From Stichopus chloronotus (lineage: Eukaryota; Echinodermata; Holothuroidea; Aspidochirotida; Stichopodidae), in contig CM037836.1 of NCBI GenBank assembly GCA_021234535.1, positions 22,744,769 through 22,808,768 of the forward strand: a stretch of 64,000 nucleotides of DNA. Reading direction: 5' to 3'. The notes beneath the pieces are model-generated. The model was not told the DNA's origin, made no database searches, and saw only the letters and a program-made list of their open reading frames with translations. The position numbers were made by a program, and so were the translations under genes. Of this stretch, positions 49,070-58,699 are shown one piece after another. Numbering within the stretch: the stretch's first letter is position 1; each line of letters starts with the position of its first letter.

Positions 49070-51430
49070 ATAGACATTATGGATATTTTTAGCATTTTTA
49101 ATGATTACCTAGGTCAATACTCCTAAATTTGTTTGTCACATGTACTCTAAAAACCCACAGGGTGTTTCTTGAAAACATATGCCATCCCATTCAATCATAC
49201 AATCAACAAAATAGATATTCCCTTGATCTTCACTTTTATCAAATTTATTACCAATTTTAATGTCTGACAGTTACAAAAAGTTTGAAAATCCTCAACAATG
49301 ATCGGATTAACAAGGGTGCTTCTTGCGATCTTGTTCACTATCTTCAACAGTTGTTTCCGTACGTGTTATTGCAATGAACCAAAAAAGAAGAACAATAAAA
49401 AAAGAGAGCCTTTATCAAAATTGAACAGTTCAAACGCTCAAGTATATCAAGGAAAATACCACACATCGCCAATTAGTTGTAATGATTTCAGAATAGAACA
49501 GCAGAAAGGTTTGATAAACTTATTGTGCAAAACAGTCACCTTGATTTGTTTGTTAGCGTGACAGAACGTGCTCCCTCGATGTCTGATGAAGCCGGTATTA
49601 CATAACATTGTAATTGAATTGCAAATTTAAGTCATCTTTGATCAAATGCACCAGATGGATAAAATGTCAATGAAGCTGTTCATTGTTTTTCTCTCATCAA
49701 TCAAGGCCGGCAAACTGGGCTGCAGGCGGTTTTTGATATTTTCGTGAAACAGCAGGTGACCTGCACTTTTGAATTGTGCTGTACGTTGGGATAGAGGCGT
49801 GAGTCCAGAATTGGGACCCAGTTTTTCTACTTGCACCATAGATAGGTCAGAGTGCACTTGTGGTGAAGAGACAGATAAGTTAGAAGAAAATCTGAGCATT
49901 GACTGCTGCTGATGTTGGCAAAATGTGACCAGCAACAGCTGAGACAGCTTACATTGGGTCTCGTGACAAACAACCAGAATGCAGAACAGATGCAGACAGT
50001 TGAATTCCAGCTCTCTTGAATAGTTTGACCATGCCAGATGGTTCATGTAAACCACCCAGCTATCAAATATACAAAGGGGAATCACCCTAATTCCCTACCC
50101 TGATCCCCCCTCCCTGTGTTCACACTTGACTCTGCAACATGATTCTCTTGTTGTTGTGTTTCTGGGGTGGCGTCTGATCGATCCAGTGACAAGAAACCCC
50201 AAGTTTGTCAGACTTGACTCCCAGTCTGGCTTATGATGTGCCATGAGGAGTTGGCCACCTCTTCAGGACGGGATGTCCATCCCTGTCCTTACTGCTCTCC
50301 ATAAACAGTAACGAGCACATACAGTTAGGAATGATGACAGTAAACAGAAAAAATAATATTTCTCATGACACAATCAATTATTCACAACATATTTAAGACA
50401 TTTTGGAGATTCAACTCTGACAAACCTTACTAGATGAGATTTACCCTGCACATGGTTTTCTCTTCATCAGAACATCGACAAAGATTCTCTTTGAAGATGG
50501 CATGGCTGAGATACATTCCTTCATTAAGTCCTTATCAAATATGATCTGGGCTGAAAAAAGCATGAACAACATCTCTTGTGCAAATACAAATTTTCATCAG
50601 AGGATTTTCCACAGAGCTTTTTATGAAATTCAATTCATCAAAAACTTATCTAAGACCCGGCTTACCACACAAAAAAAAGGAAAAAAAAAAAACAAGGGCA
50701 ACTATCGACCAAGTTTGAATACCATAGGCGTCTGACATGCTGTACACTTTGTATTGTGAATATTAAGTCACTTTTGAAGCAATAATTGCTTACAAGAGTG
50801 CCATCTGAATGGCAGATCAGTCTCTGGGAGATGAGAAGCTGCAGTTCCAGAATTATCTCTTGGTGGGTGCAAACTTCATCCCTGTGCTGAATCAAAGCTG
50901 GACGTACTTCTGACATCTTGATATTATTCACCCTTCGTGGTCTCTGAGTTGTGAAACATCGGCCTGTGAAACTGCACTGCTCAATTTGCTTCTCTTCCAA
51001 AGATTAAAGATTTTGCGACTATTTTCATTTCACAGCTGGTAGGTAGGTGTGATCATTATCTAATGATTCACCTACTTAATCTGGAGTAAAGTTTGACCTT
51101 CTTGTGAATCCTATCCAAAGCATTCTCACTATGGGCTAAGTGCATATCAAGTCTGAAATTCAGACAGCTTCACTCTCACTCTGATGAGTTCTTGTAACCT
51201 CCGACTTCAGCAAAAATATAGGAGAACAAAATATAGAAGAACATGAGCTGTCTCATGGTCTAAATAGAATGGAGACTGACTTAAAATTCAAGAGGATCTA
51301 TGTATTGAGATATCGTTTGGACGTATTACTTCCATAATATCATGTTGACATTGTTTTCAGACAATGACTGCCACTGACCATAAGTGACCTTTGACACCCA
51401 TATTAAACAATGGCCATGAGTTACAGAGCT
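49070..51430 (+). repeat. Tandem duplication, second and expanded copy
   Basis: It follows the first copy about 1.15 kb downstream and contains the same landmarks in the same order, but it is roughly twice as long. Extra sequence lies between 49755 and 50430 and between 50500 and 51230. The tail similarity (CTTAAAATTCARGA.. and CACTGACC..AAGTGACC) appears near 51280-51390. A 147-codon minus-strand frame (49642-50085) and a 112-codon frame (50662-51000) lie in the extra sequence. They have no recognisable domains and are not matched in copy one. Confidence 0.65.
51043..51075. other. Stem-loop
   Basis: GTAGGTG pairs with CACCTAC, and after a small bulge ATCATT pairs with AATGAT, leaving a 4-base loop. 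It is the clearest hairpin in this part of the window; function unknown. Confidence 0.45.
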
Positions 51431-52830
51431 TTTACAACTTTGGCCAATTGTTTCACAAACCTATCTCCATCTGCCCTATACCTGCACAAACTTAGTAAGC
51501 TTCCAACTGACACAGAGACCTTTGCCAAATGTATCCCTCCCTTCTAACCCTCCCCTGAGGTGTCTGAGGGTAACAACCCACTTCACCAGTGAAAAATAAC
51601 AAAAAAGATTGAAAGAAAAAAAAGATCCATGATGTTCTCTGGATTCTGCACTAGAATCCATAAATTTGTTAGTTACAAAACTTTTTTTGCCCTCAAAACT
51701 TGTTTTTTTTTTTGTTAAGAAAACCTCGAGAGAAACTTTTGATGGCACATGATGTTGTCACCGCACAAAACATTCTGAGGACAGCTTGTACGTGTACTGA
51801 GCAAATAGCTGTCATGACATACACAGCATGTTGTGGTACATGATATCACTTACTAATTATATAAATGTTTTCCACTTACAACTGATTAAAATCTTGTCAT
51901 TCACACCATACAAATATTTAAAATTGATGAAGCTACCCGATGATACATCAAGAACGGTGAGTGTCAATATAGTCTACAGCATTGTGTAGAAGTGTTTTCT
52001 TCCTCAAGTTCCTTAAACCACAAACTCCACTATTGAAGGCACCAACTCTTAGGGTTAAATGGCTTATTCATCATCTCTGAGACTACTTAAAATTCCCTCT
52101 CACCCCCCAGCACTATCACCTCTCTGTCTCCCCCCCCCACCCCTGTCTTTTCTTATCCAGATTTACCACAGACTGACACAAGACAGCTGTCAAAGCTGAT
52201 CAAAATATTTTAAGTTCAGAATTCTGTCAAATTTAAAATAACCAGTCAAGAAGAAGTAACATCTAAATTGCAAAATGTGGTCCAAAATTGTTATTATTGG
52301 CAACATATCTCTGAACAGCTGAACCCTTCCTTCTGGAGTGACAATTACACAACTCCTTTAGAAGCAGTAGGCTTTGAGCACACACACACTCACATATGGC
52401 ATAAAATCTCTGTTAACTAGTAACAACGGTACAGTGGTTAAATAAATGCAGCCCACGGATAATACTGATCTCGAGGTGACATTACCTTCGAAGATACATG
52501 ATCGAAAGAATTAAACCATTCTGAGGCCTACCGAATACTTCTCTGATGTACCATGTGATTGAAGACAGTCAACAGTGGGTTTTCCTTTAAATCTGCGTAC
52601 AGCAAGTACGCATCTATGCAGGCATCCTCACTCTACGGTGCTCCAAACCTGGTGCGGTGAATTTGTGACACTGAACTTGGAGAAGAAAAAGTTCCACAAC
52701 CATCCTTATCAAGTCAACTTCTCAACTCCAAATACAAATGATGAACCTGTACAGTAAACATGTAATCAATGCCTTACAACAGATGCTGTACAGTACCTGA
52801 TTCGACATTTGAGTTTGATTTCTGCTTGCG
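51431..52830. other. Unassigned stretch
   Basis: Contains poly-A and poly-T tracts, a C run near 52130 and a (CA)n at 52380-52392. It would lie downstream of the 3' end of the minus-strand gene whose last exon is at 53561-53653. No separate gene is supported. Confidence 0.4.
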
Positions 52831-52836
52831 TTTCAG

Positions 52837-52842
52837 TTTATT
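52837..52842 (-). promoter_or_regulatory. Possible polyadenylation signal AATAAA
   Basis: TTTATT on the plus strand reads AATAAA on the minus strand, about 720 bases after the stop codon of the candidate terminal exon at 53561-53653. It would define a 3' untranslated region of ordinary length. A hexamer alone is weak evidence in AT-rich DNA. Confidence 0.2.
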
Positions 52843-53149
52843 AAAAATTACCGACATGGAGTCTCAAGAGACAGCACAATCAATGATACCCTCCCAGTAA
52901 TGACAGAGATCCTTATGATTAAAAATTGCTCCTTAGGTGCAACACATATGAAAGGTTTAACGTTTGGGTTGAAAATTTGTCTTAAGTGTAATCACATCAA
53001 TGTTGACTCTATTTTCAGTGTCTGCTTCCTTTTTTTTCTTCTCCTTCTCCTGCCAGGTGATGGCACAGTGAAGTGGTTCCTCTAGCAGTGACAAAGGCAC
53101 TAACTTTCCATCTTACTTAGCTGCATACACACACACACACAGTTCACGA

Positions 53150-53330
53150 AACAGCCCCTCACAGAAACAGACACTTCTGAATTTCCAGCATCTGGGCCTT
53201 ACGTTTGAACGAGCTTTGGGACTGCAGAGGGGAAGTAAGATCAATTGGTCAGCGCACTGAGGAAATAAATATTCATGCATGGCTGGTGAAATTCTGTAGA
53301 AATCTGCGAGGCGCATAAACTTCTTGACAT
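53150..53330 (-). repeat. Diverged repeat shared with 58.5 kb, copy 1
   Basis: About 170 bases align with 58510-58690 in the same orientation. Shared blocks are ACTTCT(G/A)AAT, GGGCC, GACTGCAG-like, GATCAATTGGTC/GAATTGATCTGAG, CATGCATG(G/A)CTG and AATT(C/T)TGT(A/C)GAAA. On the minus strand both copies carry a strong acceptor-like tract ending in CTGCAG. Frames after it are not conserved, because the copies differ by a 5-base indel. It lies in the presumed 3' untranslated region of the minus-strand gene. Confidence 0.5.
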
Positions 53331-53560
53331 GAACTTCCAGGAGAACTTTTTCAAAGATTTGTGGAACATTTCAGCATCAGTATGGTTCTTTCCTTGTTGA
53401 GCTTCTGTCTGACATCGCACCGGTTTCTTGTAAAGCAACCGAGATGGCTTAATCACTTACAATGTGACTGGGTTGACTCCTTTTCTTCAGTTTGCCAGGT
53501 TCACCATGATCAGAAGCACCATGGGATGATTACACTGGCATCAGGACAAGCTTCCCTTTC

Positions 53561-53653
53561 TCAATCTGCATCATCTCTAATTGAGTCTCTTTTGTCTTTT
53601 GGCATCTGCAGCGAGTGAAACAGGGACATTAGCTCGTAGTATCTCGCTTCCAC
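53561..53653 (-). CDS. Terminal coding exon of a minus-strand gene (unknown)
   Basis: On the minus strand, CTTTCTGTTCTCCAACAG is followed by a 30-codon open frame ending in TGA (53561-53563). The intron phase is 0. The peptide starts VEARYYELMSLFHSLQMPKD and ends RDSIRDDAD. It is a charged, helix-prone C-terminus with an acidic tail, much more protein-like than its surroundings. Third-position composition is also richer in G and C than the flanks. I cannot name the family. The last intron would extend rightwards over the 141-bp repeat array. The gene must continue beyond 53.66 kb, possibly to the exon near 63.7 kb or past the window edge. Confidence 0.5.
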   Translation of the reverse strand: MEARYYELMSLFHSLQMPKDKRDSIRDDAD

Positions 53654-53884
53654 CTGTTGGAGAACAGAAAGACATTGTTTTGTTCGAAATCTGTTTTGCC
53701 ACAGGTCCTTTCATGAAATTAAACATAAAAACAACAACTGATTAAAAAATGATTCACTTCTCTCTAATCATAAGATTATGTGACAAAATTCCATAATGTG
53801 CAGTCTTAAAAACCAGAATGCAGAAATGCATTGTGGTTCCAATGATTTCATTATGAGGATCCTTTCTGAATCTGATGTATTTTG

Positions 53885-55290
53885 TAGTGTAAACCCTGTT
53901 GACTTACAGTAAATGACCATTTACTTCCACCAAAACAGTAGGGTCCTTGAACACAATGTCATACAACGACACACTACATTTGACCAAACTTCACTTCTTC
54001 AGCTATTGTGTTTACAGATTTTCACAATTTGACCCCTTTTAACCCAAATGACCTTTGACCTCCACTCCAAACAGGGTTTTTGAACTTAGTGTAGAACACC
54101 TACATACCTAATATGACTTTGTCCAAGGTTCTCTTCTGAGATATTGTTAATGTTTTCAAACTTTGACCCCTGTTGACCACATGTGACCTTTGACCTCCAC
54201 CAAAATGATAAGGTTCTTGCACTCAGTGGTCAGCTACATAATGCATACGATAATTGTCCAAGTTTTACTCCTTGAGACATTTACAATGTTTTCAAAATTT
54301 GACGCTATTAGCCCCAAGTGACCTTTGACCTCCACCAAAGAACAAAGAGATCTTGAACTCAATGTGGTACACCTACAGACAAAATATGAATTCCAAGCTT
54401 CTCTCTTCTTGAGATATTGTGTTTACAACGTTTCACAAATTTGACCCCTGTTGACCCCAGGTGACCTTTGACCTCCACCAAAAAATGATAATGCTATTTT
54501 GCTCAGTGGTACACCAACATATTAAATACGACAATGTCCGAATTTACTCCTTGAGGTACCATGTTTACAATGTTTCACCATTTGAAGCCTGCCAAGCACA
54601 AATGACCTTTGACCTTCACTAAAATCAACAGGGTTCTTATACTCAATGTGGTGCACCTACATACTAAATATGGGATTTGCACAAGATTTTCTTGTTGTGA
54701 TATCATGTTTACAGTGTTTCCCAATGACCCCACTGACTTCAAATGACTTTTGACCTTCACCAAAAGCAACAGGGTCCTTATACTGTGGTACACCTACATA
54801 CCAAATATCAGATCTGTCCAACCCTCACTCCTTGAGATATCTTGTTTACAATGGTTTCAAAATTTGACCCAGTTGACCACAAATGACCTTTGACCTTCAC
54901 TAAAATCAACAGGGTTATTGCAATCAATGTGATGCACTTTCATACTACATTATGGGATTTGTCCAAGATTCCCTTATTGAAATATCATGTTTACGAGGTT
55001 TCCACAATTTGATCCAAGTTGACCACAAATGACCTTTGACCTTCACTAAAATCCACAGGCTTATTGGAATAAATGTAGTGCACCTACACACTACATATGG
55101 GATTTGTCCAAGCTTCCCTTGTTGAGATATCATGTTTACAGGGTTTTCACAATTTGACCCCTGTTGAACCCCAAATGACTGTTGACCTCCACAAAAAACA
55201 AGAGGTGTCTTGTACTCAGACTTATACACCTCCATACCAAATATGAGATCTGCCCAAGCTTCCCATCTTGAGACATCGTGTTTACACGGT
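53885..55290 (-). repeat. 141-bp tandem array with seven exact DR1 elements
   Basis: About ten units of 135-146 bp follow one another. Each carries, on the plus strand, TTTGACCCC..GTTGACC, then TGACCTTTGACCT, CCACCAAAA, CAGGGT(T/C)CTT, GTACACCTACATAC, AAATATG, GTCCAAG and TTGAGATATCATGTTTACA. The 13-mer TGACCTTTGACCT is exact at 54049, 54184, 54319, 54462, 54603, 54884 and 55030; it is one base off at 54744 and two off at 55176. The first unit (from about 53885) is strongly diverged. Its reverse complement, AGGTCAAAGGTCA, is a consensus DR1 site for RXR, HNF4 and COUP-TF-type receptors. Conservation of that core exceeds that of the rest of the unit. Several open frames cross the array as by-products of its periodicity. 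Confidence 0.85.
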
Positions 55291-55294
55291 AGGC

Positions 55295-56650
55295 ATCGCA
55301 GCTATACATACACATACATACACACATACACCCATACACACAGCTGACTGCATGATGACAAAGGTTATGATTACCATCAAAATCAAAACGAGGGTGGGGG
55401 ATAAGTGGAAAGTAACAACTGAGCAATCGATTAGCTAAACAAAAAGACAAAAGAAAGGTGTCATGTTTGTATCTGAGGTTTGTTTCAATTTAATGAACAT
55501 ATATGTGGTGTTTTACCATACGTAGTGATGGAATCTACAAGACCTGTCCATACATGGCTAAGTACGTTAGCAGTTTTGCTGTGATATATCCGTCAAAGGA
55601 ATTAAACAGTGAGCAATTCTGGCAATGTTCCCATCAAAGAATTGTATTGGACTGAAAAGTGTCAAAGTAAAGTGCACTGTGGCAGGCCACCTAATTGGTG
55701 CTTATTCCCAATTCAATTACATTAACACATGGAAATGTAACTGTCAAATTGCCAAGGGAACACTGCTGCTATTGCCTACATCTACTTTTTAGTAATCACG
55801 TTTGCATCAGTAACTAAACTATACACATGACCCCGAGGGGAAAAAACTACTTCATTACATTCACAAATTAAGGGAAGAATCTCTGTTCTCTGGAAGCCTT
55901 TAAATTTGGTTCATTACCCGTCCAGGAGGTTCACTGCACCAGTTCAAGGTTGTTTCCATACCAACTGTGGTGCAGAATGACATGTTTCCAGGGTGAGGGA
56001 TATTACTTTGATGTCAATATAGGTCTCTTTGCAACTGCTCTCCCCCCCTCCTCCCTTGCTTAAAGTCATGTTGCTGACAAACATTTACCATGTGATCAAA
56101 AGTGGCAATTCATAAACATGGCAGAATAAGAATATTTCAGTTAACAGTGATCACATGTTAACATTGTGTTTCTCTAATGAAACACTCACTTTGTGAAATA
56201 TTCTGCCATAGAGGCCTCAGTTACTACATACTGTGAATGTTCTTTGTACTTCTACCCACGATGACCTACATGGACCCAGATATTCCTGAATGCATGCTGA
56301 CATACATGTCCAGTAGTCAGCTGCCTCAGTTTTTATTTAAACTAGAGCAGCGATGCTGCAGTTGCTTCAACCCTTCTGATGTTAGGAAGTGTCCAGTTGA
56401 AAATTAATTTGGAACACATCTTCATGGTCCTAACATCGTTCATACTGTACACAAACTCATGTTGGGCTGGCCAGCACATAAACACTGTTGACCTAGCAAT
56501 TAACTTTTGCAGCTGGACCGTTTCAGCAGGGAGTTGCTATTTGACAAATAGCAAAGCTGGTTTCAGGGATAAATCTTAGCTATATAACACTGTCCCCAGG
56601 GGACAGGGATAGGGATCAGAAAGTATACTTCTAGTACATGCCACCAGTTT
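55295..56650. other. Unassigned stretch
   Basis: Begins with a CATACA/CACATA-rich tract (55300-55340). The rest has no frame above 70 codons and no recognised feature, except a short perfect palindrome around CTGTCCCCAGGGGACAG (56590-56606). Confidence 0.45.
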
Positions 56651-56658
56651 GTGCAGGG

Positions 56659-57615
56659 CAGTGGCATAACCAGAGGGGGCTGTCAAATGTCTGATTGTCC
56701 CCTCCCACTACCCCCAATAAAATTGGTGAGTGAAAAAAATATTGGATGAAAACAACACCATGCATTTTTTAAAGAGGCTCATTGAGTTGTTTCCTGAAAT
56801 TTGCTAAATTTATCTACACCCGTCAAGTTTCCTTCACATACAAGTGACAAATGGTCAAACTAAGAAGATCCCAATGTTTCAAATACAATGGAACATTAAT
56901 GAGTAAGTAATTGATTTTATTTGGTTTATGAAAATTCTTGACCAGACACTTTTCATACTAGTACTACATTCACACGCACACAACCAGTGCAACTAACAGT
57001 CAAAAATTTGAAAACTTTGACAGTTTTCATAACTATTGGATGTGAAACTTGACTACTTATGCTAATTGTAAGTATTGTCATGTGTTTATATCCTTCAAAA
57101 CCACCACAAACTTTATTGATGTCAACTCAATGAGTCCCTTTAAGTAGATGCTGCTACATCGTATGGAGTCTAATATTGATTCCGTAAAAAACAAATTAAT
57201 GAAAAGAAAAGAATCTAGTATGATGAAATATGTAGGCTTTTGTTGACAAATAAGAATGTTGCATCTCTACTTAGTGAACCCCCCTGTAAGTGCCTGAATA
57301 CAGTAATTTAAACTGAACTAAACTAGCACTATTGATGTTATCAAAAATTAATCAACAATTTCTTTTTGTGGCTTTCACTCACAACCCTTGCAGAGACTGA
57401 CCTTTTGGAAGTGCAAATTTCTAAATGTGGTTTGTCAAAAATGAAGAATATTTGGCCACAATTCACAAGGTCTGGGAGGTTGGGAACTGCCAATTCCTGC
57501 ACTATGAGAGGAACTTTTGGCAAAAATTTTAGTGGTATATGCTACACTACACTTAGAAAGTGCCATAATCACTGTCTCCCCCCCTCCTTAAATAAAAAGT
57601 CTGGTTATGCCACTG
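56659..57615. mobile_element. hAT-type non-autonomous DNA transposon, 957 bp
   Basis: Both ends read inward as CAGTGGCATAACCAGA, a perfect 16-bp terminal inverted repeat. The element is flanked by the 8-bp direct repeat GTGCAGGG (56651-56658 and 57616-57623). An 8-bp target duplication with CAGTGG-type ends is characteristic of the hAT superfamily. Sequence just inside each end is G/C-rich, and the middle is AT-rich. An 87-codon plus frame (57366-57629) runs through the right end and shows no transposase motif, so mobilisation would have required a transposase in trans. The perfect ends and duplication indicate a fairly recent insertion. Confidence 0.9.
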
Positions 57616-57624
57616 GTGCAGGGC

Positions 57625-58480
57625 CTTGACCAAGCCAAGACCAAACCTCAACTCCCTAACATTCTCTGATAACCATTCCAGCTAGACCAGGGAAACAACT
57701 GGTGAAGAACAATAACACCTCTGTACGCAATGTCCACACAACCAGCAAGGGGGGCTATGTAATAGATTCTAAAATTAGCTGTCAGGGAACTTTGCCATCA
57801 TGGTACATTAGTTGTGTACACAGTGGACACTGGATACTACAGGGAGTACAAGTAATGCCCAAGAATAACAGTCAAAACAAAGTAACTGAAAATAATGTCT
57901 TACACAAGCTTTAGCTTGAGGCTATTCATTTAAGGTGGTGAGCATGCCCCTCCAGATAAAGCTCACTTCAACTCACTACCACATAATATAATATAACCAC
58001 TCAAATCAAGGGAGTGAGACTTCAAAAGGATCTAAAGAACAAGGGAAAATGATCAAAATAGCCAAAAATTATGACTTCCCTTTGTCCTATCATATAGTTA
58101 GGAACAACTTGTATTGCCATCCCAATGTGGCACCTTCACTGCAAATTTCAGAAAAATCCACCAGTAACTGCAGAAGAAGTAGGCTTTTGAACAGAGAGAC
58201 AGACATTTTCTCCCCCTACAGTACCACATAAGCTCTACCCACACTCCGTGGGTTGAGCTAAAAAAATGACACACAGATTTATATTTCCCTGAATTCTGAG
58301 AAACAATTAGATTTGAAGTTTGCCAGAAAGTATGGCAGCATCAAATGAGACGTACAGTATGTACTGTATTGCAGCTTCATTACTTATGACAAAAACATCC
58401 ACACAATTCCTACATACCAACTGAAATATGCAGACTACCTATTGCAAAAAGAGTGGACCAAACAGTTTGAAAATACACTG
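57625..58480. other. Unassigned stretch with interspersed-repeat look
   Basis: From about 57905 to 58260 the sequence has the character of an interspersed repeat (AAAATCCACCAGTAACTGCAG, then TTTTGAACAGAGAGACAGACA) and ends in the strong hairpin listed separately. I could not define both ends or a target duplication. No gene is supported. Confidence 0.4.
58231..58259. other. Strong hairpin at a probable repeat end
   Basis: AGCTCTACCCAC pairs with GTGGGTTGAGCT, 11 of 12 pairs with one T-T mismatch and a 5-base loop ACTCC. It is followed directly by AAAAAAA. A hairpin close to a 3' end occurs in Helitrons, but the spacing to a CTRR terminus does not fit, so I leave the class open. Confidence 0.5.
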
Positions 58481-58484
58481 TACA

Positions 58485-58690
58485 TGCCATGAAATGGCCC
58501 ATTACAAAAATGTAAACTTCTAAATACCCGATATATGGGCCATTGGTCGAGTTTTTGAACTGCAGACAGGAAATGAGAAGAATTGATCTGAGGACTCACA
58601 GAATATAAAACATTACATGCATGACTGCACAATTTCTGTCGAAACCTGTGAGGAGAATTTTGTGACATGGGTAAGATTTCCGAAAATCCC
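58485..58690 (-). repeat. Diverged repeat shared with 53.2 kb, copy 2
   Basis: The counterpart of 53150-53330. On the minus strand it holds TTCTTCTCATTTCCTGTCTGCAG, an excellent splice-acceptor-like tract. A frame of about 40 codons follows it, rich in aromatic residues and ending near a weak donor. The corresponding frame in the other copy is shifted, so I do not call an exon. Identity over the aligned part is roughly 60 percent by eye. Confidence 0.45.
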
Positions 58691-58699
58691 GTATCTGCA

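Noticed and set aside
49642..50085. 147-codon minus-strand open frame
   Set aside because: Lies in the expanded part of a diverged duplication, has no domain, and is not preserved in the other copy.
53885..55290. CRISPR-like appearance of the regular array
   Set aside because: Units are about 141 bp and similar along their whole length, with no short repeat and unique spacer pattern. It is an ordinary tandem repeat in eukaryotic DNA.
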